From the NCBI RefSeq assembly GCF_000685015.1, contig NZ_BAYA01000027.1, forward strand, positions 59,042 through 123,041: 64,000 nt of DNA. The letters run 5' to 3'. A program made the position numbers and the translations under genes. The notes below the pieces were generated by a model. That model was given only the letters and a program-made list of their open reading frames with translations. It searched no databases and had not been told where the DNA came from. Source of the DNA: Paraburkholderia bannensis NBRC 103871. Lineage in GTDB: Bacteria > Pseudomonadota > Gammaproteobacteria > Burkholderiales > Burkholderiaceae. Of the stretch, positions 16,689-24,231 are shown piece by piece; positions within the stretch are counted from its first letter, which is position 1, and each line of letters starts with the position of its first letter.

Positions 16689-18026
16689 ATGGAATTCGGA
16701 GTGATCGGGCTAAGCCACAAATCGGCTGGGCTCGAAGTACGCGAGAAGTTCGCTCTCGATCAGAACCGCCTGATTGAAGCACTGCAACTTATCGACCGTG
16801 ACTATTCATTCGAGGGGGTGCTGCTCAGCACCTGTAACCGCTTCGAGATCTATTTTCTGTCTGAAGATGGTGTCGCCGGCGCGCGTGAGTTTCTAGGCCG
16901 CTTTTACGAAGTCGACGATCGATTGCTCGACGAACATACCTATCGTAAGTCCGGCGAAGCCGCCCTGCGCCACCTCCTGCGTGTTGTCAGCGGCCTGGAT
17001 TCGGTGGTGCTGGGAGAGAACCAGATTCTCGGGCAGGTTCGCACTGCCTGGCTGGTTGCGCAAGAGCAGAAAGTCTCGCGCAAGCTGTTGAATGGCATTT
17101 TTGAGCGTGCCGTGCGCTTCGGCAAAATGAGCCGCACCGAATCCACGCTCAACGCAGGTCCCGTTTCCATCAGTTCGGTCGCCGTGAAACTCGCAGAGAA
17201 GCAACTCGAACGGCTCGACGACAAGACCGGATTGCTCGTGGGCTCCGGCGAGATGGCGCGAATCGCGGTCCAGCATCTTCGCGATCGGGGCCTGTCGAGG
17301 CTTGTCGTCGCCAACCGCTCCCGCGACCGCGCACAACAACTGGCCGACGAATACGGTGGAAGCGCCATTGGTCTCGATGAAATCTATGGCGTCATTCCAG
17401 AGATTGATCTGGTCATCAGCGCGGCAAGCGCAAGCGAGCCGATCTTGACGCGATACGGTCTGGAACGGGCCATGTCGACGCGCACGTACCGTCCATTGGT
17501 GCTGGTCGATATTGGTGTGCCTCGCAACATCGAGCAAACGGTCGATACGTTGCCCGGCGTGGCGTTATATGACGTTGATTCGCTGGAGAGCATCTCCAGA
17601 GAAAATAGCCGCCTGAGGCAAGGCGAGATTGAGAAGATTGAAGCGTGGATCGACCGTGAAATTGAGGAAAATGCAACGCGATTACGCACCGAATGCGTAG
17701 TCCCGCTCATCAAGGCGCTCACGGCAAGGATCGACCTGGTACAGCAGGAGTCGATGAAAAGCATCCGCGAGAACGCACCAGACCTCGACGAACGCATCTA
17801 CGAAGTGGTCGCCCGCTCTTCATTCGCCGCGTTGAATGGTCTTCTTAGAACGCCGATCAAGCGACTCAAGGAAATGTCGGTGAGTTCAGGGCCAGGCGAT
17901 CTCCAGGAAATTGCGAATCAATTTGCTGAACTCTTCGAATTGCCGAATACGGACAACGCGCATCTTCACAAACTGGTCAAACGATTCGGCTCACAGCCAA
18001 TGATCGGCGACCAATCCACACGATAG
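16689..18026 (+). CDS. hemA: Glutamyl-tRNA reductase paralogue (HemA-like), intact
   Basis: A 445-residue protein with all GluTR landmarks: GLSHKSAGLEVREKF at the N-terminus, the active-site Cys49 in LSTCNRFE, SGLDSVVLGENQILGQV, the NADPH-domain GSGEMA and a dimerisation domain to the C-terminus. GluTR reduces glutamyl-tRNA(Glu) to glutamate-1-semialdehyde, normally for tetrapyrroles with HemL. No hemL or other haem gene is nearby, and the gene is embedded in a run of secondary-metabolism enzymes. It therefore probably diverts glutamyl-tRNA to supply a C5 amino-aldehyde building block (inference). A ribosome site (AAGGAGATATTTC) precedes the ATG. Confidence 0.93.
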   Translation: MEFGVIGLSHKSAGLEVREKFALDQNRLIEALQLIDRDYSFEGVLLSTCNRFEIYFLSEDGVAGAREFLGRFYEVDDRLLDEHTYRKSGEAALRHLLRVVSGLDSVVLGENQILGQVRTAWLVAQEQKVSRKLLNGIFERAVRFGKMSRTESTLNAGPVSISSVAVKLAEKQLERLDDKTGLLVGSGEMARIAVQHLRDRGLSRLVVANRSRDRAQQLADEYGGSAIGLDEIYGVIPEIDLVISAASASEPILTRYGLERAMSTRTYRPLVLVDIGVPRNIEQTVDTLPGVALYDVDSLESISRENSRLRQGEIEKIEAWIDREIEENATRLRTECVVPLIKALTARIDLVQQESMKSIRENAPDLDERIYEVVARSSFAALNGLLRTPIKRLKEMSVSSGPGDLQEIANQFAELFELPNTDNAHLHKLVKRFGSQPMIGDQSTR

Positions 18027-18035
18027 GGAACCGCC

Positions 18036-18434
18036 ATGCAGATCAGCAGGATGGACGCCGGGTCAGCGCTGATTTCCTCGCTCTACGGCAGCAGCTATCA
18101 AGATGCACTGGAGCGTCTGGGGGAGATCGCACCGCACTTTCGCGACCTGATTGTCGAGGTCATCGCCGGCACGGTCTATACCCGTGCGCAACTCGATCAA
18201 CGCTCTCGCGAGCTGGTGGCGATCGCGTCGCTTGCAACGCTTGGTCACGCCCTGCCGCAACTGAAAGTACATGTTGCAGGGGCGCTCGCACTGGGTTGGA
18301 CGCGCAGTGAAATCGTGGAAGTGCTGACCCAGGTCGCCATGCATGCCGGGTTTCCCGCAGCCCGTAACGCGATCATGGCAGCCGCCGAAGTCTTCGAAGC
18401 GCAACAGATTCTCGACCAGAAGGTACCGCAGTGA
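18036..18434 (+). CDS. Carboxymuconolactone decarboxylase-family protein
   Basis: A 132-residue all-helical protein with the CMD/AhpD-like core: LIVEVIAGTVYTRAQLDQRSRELVAIA, LKVHVAGALALGWTRSEIVEVL, then MHAGFPAARNAIM. No CxxC redox pair of the AhpD type is present, so a lactone decarboxylase, isomerase or non-catalytic role is more likely than peroxidase reduction. It starts 9 bases after hemA and its stop overlaps the ferredoxin start (GTGA), so it is part of the same operon. The actual reaction is unknown. Confidence 0.85.
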   Translation: MQISRMDAGSALISSLYGSSYQDALERLGEIAPHFRDLIVEVIAGTVYTRAQLDQRSRELVAIASLATLGHALPQLKVHVAGALALGWTRSEIVEVLTQVAMHAGFPAARNAIMAAAEVFEAQQILDQKVPQ

Positions 18435-18748
18435 GCGAGTCTTACTACCGACATCACGTTTTCATGTGCACGAACCAGCGCGAAAACGGCACGGCCTGTT
18501 GCGCCAACCTCGGCGCCGCGCAGGCCGGCGAACATGCGAAAACACGCCTGAAATCCCTGAGTTTTTCGGCACGCAGCCGGGCGCGGATCAATATGACCGG
18601 ATGCCTGAATCGCTGCGGCCAGGGGCCCATCATGGTCGTCTATCCCGAGGGAACCTGGTACCGCTACGAGACGCTGAACGATATCGATGAAATTATCGAC
18701 AGCCACATCGGTCGTGGCGAAATCGTGCAGCGGCTTCGCGTGAGCTAG
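18431..18748 (+). CDS. Thioredoxin-like [2Fe-2S] ferredoxin
   Basis: A 105-residue protein with the cysteine spacing of thioredoxin-fold ferredoxins (Azotobacter FeSII / NuoE-like): FMCTNQRENG near residue 13, TACCANLG, then GCLNRCGQGP with two more cysteines and PEGTWYRY. It begins with GTG, overlapping the CMD stop. It likely passes electrons to one of the cluster oxygenases (HDO or Paa-like). This could explain the absence of the usual PaaE reductase, though a reductase feeding the ferredoxin is not seen here. Confidence 0.9.
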   Translation: MSESYYRHHVFMCTNQRENGTACCANLGAAQAGEHAKTRLKSLSFSARSRARINMTGCLNRCGQGPIMVVYPEGTWYRYETLNDIDEIIDSHIGRGEIVQRLRVS

Positions 18749-18817
18749 GCCTCTTGCGTGACAAGCCGCAAATCTCGCTCCTCAATCCATTCACTTTCCT
18801 TACCGGTATCTAGCAAT

Positions 18818-19558
18818 ATGAGTGAATCTCCCCGCTACATGCTGCTCACGGGAGCCAGCCGCGGCATCGGGCACGCCACGGTCAAATTGTTTCAGGAGCG
18901 CGGCTGGACGGTATTGACAGTGTCGCGCCAGCCGTTCTCCTCGGACTGCAAGTGGCCGAATGCCGCCGCATCGCACATCCAGGCGGATCTCGCCCATATC
19001 GATGCGATTGAGGAGGTCGCCGCCGAAGCGAGACGCAGGTTGCCCGACGGGAAACTGCATGCGCTCGTCAACAATGCCGGGATTTCGCCCAAAGGCCCGG
19101 AGTCCTCGCGTCTTGGCGTGCTGGGTAGCGACAGTCACGTCTGGACGACGGTGATGAATGTCAATGTGGTTTCGAATGCCCTGCTGGCGCGAGCACTGTT
19201 TCCGGAACTCGTGGCCGGGCAAGGCGTCGTCGTCAATGTCACTTCGATTGCGGGCGTCAAGGTGCATCCGTATGCGGGAACAGCCTATGCCGCCTCCAAG
19301 GCGGCACTCGCGGCCCTGACACGTGAAATGGCTCATGAATTCGGACCTCATGGCGTTCGCGTCAATGCCATCGCGCCCGGGGAAATCGATACGTCGATTC
19401 TTTCTCCAGGCACCCAGGAGCTCGTCGATAGCGCCATTCCATTGCGTCGTCTGGGTAGCCCGCGAGAAGTTGCGGAGACGATCTATTTTTTGTCGACTCC
19501 CGCCTCTTCCTATATCAATGGCGCCGAAATTCACATTAACGGCGGTCAACACGTCTAG
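18818..19558 (+). CDS. Short-chain dehydrogenase/reductase
   Basis: A 246-residue classical SDR: TGASRGIG, NNAGISP, NVTSIAG, AYAASKAA (Tyr and Lys of YxxxK) and HINGGQHV at the end. I chose the ATG at 18818, where the SDR fold begins; a GTG 60 bases upstream is in frame, but its 20 extra residues are unlike an SDR. It is the second SDR of the cluster and lies between the ferredoxin and the PaaA-like gene. Likely a keto/hydroxy interconversion on the cluster intermediate; the substrate is unknown. Confidence 0.92.
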   Translation: MSESPRYMLLTGASRGIGHATVKLFQERGWTVLTVSRQPFSSDCKWPNAAASHIQADLAHIDAIEEVAAEARRRLPDGKLHALVNNAGISPKGPESSRLGVLGSDSHVWTTVMNVNVVSNALLARALFPELVAGQGVVVNVTSIAGVKVHPYAGTAYAASKAALAALTREMAHEFGPHGVRVNAIAPGEIDTSILSPGTQELVDSAIPLRRLGSPREVAETIYFLSTPASSYINGAEIHINGGQHV

Positions 19559-19585
19559 CATGAATCCGTTGGCCAGGGGGCCGGC

Positions 19586-20527
19586 ATGAATAGCACAGAA
19601 AGCAAGCCCACTGAGTTTGAAACCGGGCAATTGCCGCGCACGGAAACTCACCTGGCCGACGTGATCGACGCGTTGCAGGACAGCGTGCGAAACCGGTTGA
19701 TTCGCGAAATGGCGCAGCAGGCTCAAACAGAGGTTATTGGCGTACAGGTCATGCGAGCGTGGATCCCACGAGCGCCAACCCTGCAACAGAAATCTCTCCT
19801 GCTTGCGAGGGTGCAAACGATGGCCGCACATGCCTTGTCGCTACAGGGCGCACTCGCGAGGCTTGGCATAACGGGCGAACAGTTGCTCCGGCAGCGGCTC
19901 GACGGTACGGCCCGCTATCTGGACATTTTCAACTACCCGGTGCTGAGCTGGGGCGACATCGGCATGATCGGCTGGCTGGGCGGTACGGCGGAACTCGTCA
20001 GGCAGGCGATGCTATCGCGCCAGGGCTGCGAATCCTGCGCTCGCCTGATGGCGAACATCGGGCAGGAAAAGCGCTTTCATCACCGCCAGAGCTTTGAGCG
20101 TGTCATGAATCTCGCGCTGGGTACGCACGCACAGCGAAAGATGGCACAGGATGCGCTCGATCGCTGGTGGTGGCCCATGCTGATGGCGTTCGGAGCTCCA
20201 CAGAGCCGCCCCGCTGCGCATCCAACTGCATTTGGTGAGACATCCGGATCTAACGATATGCTGCGCCAGAAATTCATCGACGAGACTGTTCCGCAAGTGC
20301 ACTTTCTGCAACTCAAGCTGCCCGACGACAATCTGTTGCTCAACGATGAAACCGGCCACTATGACATTGGGCAAATTGATTGGGACACGTTCGAGAGCAT
20401 TACGCGGCGGGGTGGCGTCTGCAACCGTACACGTATGGACGCCTGTAGCAAGACGTGGCATGAAGGCGCCTGGGTGCGTGACGCCGCTGCGGCGTACGCT
20501 GCGAGGCAAGCCACAGAAATGGTATAG
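19586..20527 (+). CDS. PaaA-like oxygenase subunit missing the diiron glutamates
   Basis: A 313-residue protein clearly collinear with phenylacetyl-CoA epoxidase subunit PaaA: WIPRAPTLQQK, IFNYPVLSWGD, RWWWPMLM, LRQKFIDETVPQ, GHYDIGQIDW, CNRTRMDA, EGAWVRDAAAAYA. PaaA carries two ExxH motifs (in QDEAGH and KEESFH). Here these read QTMAAH (Met79) and QEKRFH (Lys162), so both ExxH glutamates are replaced while both His remain (82, 165). Glu49 is retained. A normal carboxylate-bridged diiron centre therefore seems impossible. It may be a structural or substrate-binding protein or use different chemistry. It is followed directly by PaaC- and PaaD-like genes. Confidence 0.9.
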   Translation: MNSTESKPTEFETGQLPRTETHLADVIDALQDSVRNRLIREMAQQAQTEVIGVQVMRAWIPRAPTLQQKSLLLARVQTMAAHALSLQGALARLGITGEQLLRQRLDGTARYLDIFNYPVLSWGDIGMIGWLGGTAELVRQAMLSRQGCESCARLMANIGQEKRFHHRQSFERVMNLALGTHAQRKMAQDALDRWWWPMLMAFGAPQSRPAAHPTAFGETSGSNDMLRQKFIDETVPQVHFLQLKLPDDNLLLNDETGHYDIGQIDWDTFESITRRGGVCNRTRMDACSKTWHEGAWVRDAAAAYAARQATEMV

Positions 20528-20545
20528 CAAGAATAAGGTTAGCAG

Positions 20546-21316
20546 GTGAAAGCGAACGATCAATACCATCAGTTCCTGGCTGAGTATCTCCTGCGTCAGG
20601 GCGATAACTGCCTGATCCTTTCGCAACGACTCTCTTCGTGGTGCGGTAATGGCCCCACCCTTGAGGAGGATCTCGCGCTCAGCAATATCGCGCTTGGCTG
20701 GCTAGGGCAGGCACGCATGTGGCTCCAATATGCCGGTAGTCTGCCTTGCGTCGCGCGCAGCGAAGATGAACTCGCCGGTTTGCGGGATGCGCATGAGTTC
20801 CGCAATGTGTTGCTCGTCGAGCAGCCAAACGAGAATTTTGCCGATATCCAGACACGACTGTTTCTTTTTACGAGTTGGTATGGCCTGCTGCTGGACTCGC
20901 TGATCCACTCGCACGACGAGAGAATTGCGGCGATTGCTGCCGGCTCGGCGAAACAAATCGCTTTTTATCTGCAGCACAGCCGCCGCTGGATTGTGCGCCT
21001 GGGTGACGGAACCGCGTTCAGCCGCGCGAAGCTTGAGCGTGCGTTCGAGGCATGCTGGGACTTTCTCGGGGAGCTGTTCCTCATGGACGATCTAGAGAAA
21101 ACAATGCTCAGGTATGGCGTCGGATGCAATTATGCCGTGCTTTATCCGATATGGTGCCGGCATATCGGCGAGGTTGCTGCACAAGCGAAAATCCAGCTGC
21201 CGCAGTGCGCCATGCGCATGCAGAACGGAAAACAAGGCAGGCATTCGGAGCATCTCGTTCCCTTACTCATGGAGATGCAATATTTACAGCGTTCGTTTCC
21301 TGGCTCCCTATGGTAG
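20546..21316 (+). CDS. PaaC-like subunit
   Basis: A 256-residue protein matching PaaC, the structural partner of PaaA: LLRQGDNCLILSQRLSSWCG, EEDLALSNIALGWLGQAR, EFRNVLLVEQPN, HSRRWIVRLGDGT and a C-terminal RHSEHL/EMQYLQRSFPG. In the phenylacetyl-CoA epoxidase, PaaC has no metal and forms a heterodimer with PaaA. Start GTG at 20546 with AAGG upstream. Its retention next to an altered PaaA suggests that an AC complex still forms. It overlaps the PaaD-like start by 7 bases. Confidence 0.92.
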   Translation: MKANDQYHQFLAEYLLRQGDNCLILSQRLSSWCGNGPTLEEDLALSNIALGWLGQARMWLQYAGSLPCVARSEDELAGLRDAHEFRNVLLVEQPNENFADIQTRLFLFTSWYGLLLDSLIHSHDERIAAIAAGSAKQIAFYLQHSRRWIVRLGDGTAFSRAKLERAFEACWDFLGELFLMDDLEKTMLRYGVGCNYAVLYPIWCRHIGEVAAQAKIQLPQCAMRMQNGKQGRHSEHLVPLLMEMQYLQRSFPGSLW

Positions 21317-21825
21317 TCATACCTGATAAAAGTTCTGGGCAATTTCCTGTCGAGCGTGTATGGACGTGGCTTGCGGGTGTGCCCGACCCAGCGATCCCTT
21401 ACATTTCGGTAATCGATCTTGGTATCGTCCGCGATGTGTACTGGGATGGAGATCAACTGCACATCATTACGACGCCGACGTGGAACGGTTGTCCCGCAAA
21501 GGCGCAGATTGAGGAGGCGATCCGTGGCGTACTCAACGATCACGGCGTGGCCCATTTTACGATCGAGTCGCGACTCGCGCCGGCCTGGACCACAGAATGG
21601 ATCAGTGAGACCGGCAAACAGAAACTCGCGACGGCCGGCATCGCACCGCCTCTGCCAATCGAGGCCGGATGGCAGGCACTGCCTTTACCTCGTCAGAAAC
21701 CGCCCTGTCCCCATTGCGGATTACGTGCGACCCGTATGACCAGTGCTTTCGGTAGCACACTCTGCAAGTCGATGCATATCTGCAATCGCTGCCAGAAGCC
21801 CTTCGAGCATTTCAAGGCGATCTGA
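21310..21825 (+). CDS. PaaD-like (MIP18/DUF59 + zinc finger) maturation factor
   Basis: A 171-residue protein with the PaaD layout. The MIP18-type N-terminal domain has AGVPDPAIPYISVIDLGIVRDV and TPTWNGCPAK with the conserved Cys. The C-terminal zinc ribbon has CPHCG and CNRCQ around GSTLCKSM. PaaD is thought to help metal-centre assembly of the Paa oxygenase. Its presence with a PaaA that lacks the usual diiron ligands is puzzling; it may mature another Fe-S or iron protein of the cluster. The ATG at 21310 overlaps the paaC-like stop. No paaB, paaE or paaK homologue is adjacent. Confidence 0.9.
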   Translation: MVVIPDKSSGQFPVERVWTWLAGVPDPAIPYISVIDLGIVRDVYWDGDQLHIITTPTWNGCPAKAQIEEAIRGVLNDHGVAHFTIESRLAPAWTTEWISETGKQKLATAGIAPPLPIEAGWQALPLPRQKPPCPHCGLRATRMTSAFGSTLCKSMHICNRCQKPFEHFKAI

Positions 21826-21866
21826 GCGCGCACGCGGTTTGCAGGGATCGCCATTGCACCAACGGT

Positions 21867-23315
21867 TCAATCGCTCTCGTCCAGCGCCTGCTTTAACGCG
21901 CGCGAGAGCGCGAGCGCCCCGCTCTCGGACTTGACATTGGCGAAACCGAGCAAGAGCCCTTTCTGGGGCGGCGCATCCATATAGCGAACCGAAAGCGCCT
22001 CCACGGCAAGCCGGTGTCTCTTTGCCTTTTGCGCCAGGTGCAAATCGTCTTCTGAGTCGTCAAGCCCCGCGAGCAAGGTGAGCCCGCACGGCATATCATC
22101 GAAATGCATGCGATCGCCGAACGTGGCGCGCATGCTTTGCACCACCATTTCGCGCCGCTGCGAATACACCTGACGCATTTTCTTCAAATGCCGCGCAAAG
22201 TAGCCTTGATTAATGAAATCGGCTGTGACGCCCTGGATCAGTACGGGACTGCCATCGTGTAGCCGCGTGCACGATTCGTCGAAACGCGCGACCAATGGCT
22301 TCGGAACAACCAGGTAAGTCAGGCACAGCGCCGGACTCAGGGCCTTGCTGAAGGTGCCGACAAACAGCACATTGTCTGTCTTGACGAAACTTGCCAGCGC
22401 CGGCAAACGTCCGTCATAGCGGAATTCGCTGTCGTAGTCGTCTTCGATGATAAAAGCGTTGTTCTGCTGCGCCCAGCCGATCAGTTCAAGCCGCCGCTCG
22501 ATCGACAGCGATACGCGGGCGGGACCTTGATGTGTGCGGGAGACCAGCGCAAAGCGCGCATGCGGTGCGAGCTCCTTGCCCTTCGCCACACATAATCCCT
22601 CCTTGTCGACCGGCACCGGAATGAGCCGTGCGCCCATCTCGGCGAACAGATGACGCCGGCTGGGACGCAAGCAGGGATCTTCAAGCCATAATTCGTCGAG
22701 CGGTCGCAACAACGTGCGGGCGAGCAGGCTCATGGCGCCGCGATAGCCGGACATGACGAACACCTGTTCCGGCTGGCAATCCAGCCCGCGGGAAATCTGC
22801 AAATGCGACGCGATGGCTTCACGTAGCGGCTGATAGCCTGCCGGATTGGGATACGCGAAATGCTGGGCTTGCATGCGCGCCTGCCGGGTGACCAGGGTCG
22901 CCCAGAGCTTGTGAGGAAACTGATCGAGAGCAGGAAGCCCGACCTGAAACGGCTGTGGCGCAGTTTGCGCGCCATGATGGGGCGAGCGACTGACGGCCCG
23001 GGCTTCAGTGGCACGCGCGAGCGAATCGTGCACCTGCCCCGCAGCGAGCGAGGGTGACACCACGGTTCCCGCCTGACCGCGCGCTACGAGATAGCCATCG
23101 CCGATCAGCAGGTCATAAGCCATTTCCACGGTTCCACGAGAAATCTGCAACTCGCTTGCCAGATTGCGAACCGACGGTACACGCATACCGGGCGCGTAGG
23201 CGCCGTTTGCGATGGCGCGACGAAAGCGCTCGTAGATTTGCCGATACAGAGGTTCGTCACTACCTTCCAGTAGCGACACAGCGCGGCCGCTTAGCAAAAA
23301 TTCTGCACTCGACAA
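21867..23315 (-). CDS. MocR/PdxR-type regulator
   Basis: A 482-residue protein. An N-terminal GntR winged helix spans about residues 18-88 (EPLYRQIYERFRRAI, RVPSVRNLASELQISRGT), joined by a linker to an aminotransferase-like domain with IIEDDYDSEFRYDGR and the PLP lysine in GTFSKALS. It is convergent with the Paa-like genes (42-base gap) and divergent from tetR. It is likely a PLP- or amine-sensing regulator of the cluster. This is the second of three MocR proteins in the window. Confidence 0.93.
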   Translation of the reverse strand: MSSAEFLLSGRAVSLLEGSDEPLYRQIYERFRRAIANGAYAPGMRVPSVRNLASELQISRGTVEMAYDLLIGDGYLVARGQAGTVVSPSLAAGQVHDSLARATEARAVSRSPHHGAQTAPQPFQVGLPALDQFPHKLWATLVTRQARMQAQHFAYPNPAGYQPLREAIASHLQISRGLDCQPEQVFVMSGYRGAMSLLARTLLRPLDELWLEDPCLRPSRRHLFAEMGARLIPVPVDKEGLCVAKGKELAPHARFALVSRTHQGPARVSLSIERRLELIGWAQQNNAFIIEDDYDSEFRYDGRLPALASFVKTDNVLFVGTFSKALSPALCLTYLVVPKPLVARFDESCTRLHDGSPVLIQGVTADFINQGYFARHLKKMRQVYSQRREMVVQSMRATFGDRMHFDDMPCGLTLLAGLDDSEDDLHLAQKAKRHRLAVEALSVRYMDAPPQKGLLLGFANVKSESGALALSRALKQALDESD

Positions 23316-23579
23316 TTCAATACTCCCGATCAGGCTATTGTGTGGTTGCTCGCGTTTGCGTGTCTGCCAGTCGAGCTTTTGTTATGCGAAAGCGCTTGTC
23401 GTATGGGCGGCCCACTATTTTCCCTTATAACAAATGATACCAGGCCGTATCATGGATAAATGCTAGCACGACAGGTATTCGTCGCAAGAAATAATTTCTT
23501 CGATTCAATCCAGACTTGCACGCAAGAATCGCGCACCCGTCCTATAATTTCGGCACGCACGATTAAGGAACTACTGAAT
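23316..23579. promoter_or_regulatory. Divergent promoter region of the MocR/PdxR and tetR genes
   Basis: 264 bases, AT-richer than its neighbours. It carries the perfect palindrome at 23434-23453 (listed separately) and should hold both promoters. AAGGA at about 23564 serves as the tetR ribosome site. Confidence 0.55.
23434..23453. promoter_or_regulatory. Putative TetR operator, copy 1 (perfect palindrome)
   Basis: ATGATAC-CAGGCC-GTATCAT, 7-bp perfect arms with a 6-base spacer, in the intergenic region between the divergent MocR and tetR genes. The geometry fits an autoregulatory TetR-family operator. Related sites with the same arm spacing occur at 25362-25381 and 10832-10847. Confidence 0.65.
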
Positions 23580-24203
23580 ATGCAGAAAAACGCCAAGCGT
23601 CAGTCCATCGTAGAGACCGCGACTCAGCTATTTGCACAACATGGTTACCACGCCGTCGGCACCGACAGGATCATCGATGAGTCGGGCGTCGCGAAGATGA
23701 CGCTCTTTCGCAACTTCCCCACCAAGAACGACCTGATTTCGGAAGTACTGTCCCAACGTGCGCAAAGCGCGCTGAGTTCGCTCGCCAGCATGGTCGCAAG
23801 CAAGCGCACCGCGCTCGAACGGATTGAGGCGGTTTTCGAGTGGCACGAACAGTGGTTCACATCGCGCGATTTCAGCGGCTGCATGTTTACTGGCGCGCTT
23901 GCCGAATTCCAGTCGGAGTCCAGCGAAATCACCCGCATCGCTACGGTTCAGAAGGCCAATCTGCGTTTATTTATCCAGAACCTGCTGCTGGATCTCGTGC
24001 CCGCACCGTCCATCGCGCTGCTGGCGCGTCAGATCGTCATGCTTCTTGACGGCGCGACGATGTCGGCCGTGGCAGGAGACCATGAAAACGCCGCGCATGA
24101 AGCCCATGCGGCGGCGATGAGCCTGATTCTTTCTCTACAGGCGCCACCGGCCGCCGCCGCCAAGGCGAGCCGGGCCAGATCCGAACAAAAGAAAACAAGT
24201 TAG
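23580..24203 (+). CDS. TetR-family transcriptional regulator
   Basis: A 207-residue protein. The TetR helix-turn-helix is at about residues 8-54 (RQSIVETATQLFAQHGYHAVGTDRI, SGVAKMTLFRNFPTKNDLI), followed by a helical ligand domain containing GCMFTGALAEF. I chose the ATG at 23580, which follows AAGGA and starts directly before the HTH. Its own promoter and that of the neighbouring HDO2 gene carry the same palindrome, so it probably represses both until the cluster product or an intermediate binds. Confidence 0.93.
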   Translation: MQKNAKRQSIVETATQLFAQHGYHAVGTDRIIDESGVAKMTLFRNFPTKNDLISEVLSQRAQSALSSLASMVASKRTALERIEAVFEWHEQWFTSRDFSGCMFTGALAEFQSESSEITRIATVQKANLRLFIQNLLLDLVPAPSIALLARQIVMLLDGATMSAVAGDHENAAHEAHAAAMSLILSLQAPPAAAAKASRARSEQKKTS

Positions 24204-24222
24204 TTCGTCGCCTGGCCCGGCT
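24168..24222. terminator. Long inverted repeat between convergent tetR and HDO2 genes
   Basis: AGCCGGGCCAG (24168-24178) and CTGGCCCGGCT (24212-24222) are perfect 11-bp arms separated by 33 bases that include the tetR stop codon. The position between convergent genes suits a bidirectional terminator, but the large loop and lack of a T-run make this moderate. Confidence 0.45.
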
Positions 24223-24231
24223 TGGCGATGG

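Noticed and set aside
16689..18026. HemA as the ordinary haem-pathway gene
   Set aside because: No haem genes are adjacent and it lies in the middle of a secondary-metabolism run with tight spacing, so a paralogue is more likely; the whole genome is needed to be certain.
19586..21825. Functional phenylacetate degradation or tropone/TDA-type pathway
   Set aside because: PaaB, PaaE, PaaG, PaaZ and PaaK are absent and the PaaA ExxH glutamates are missing.
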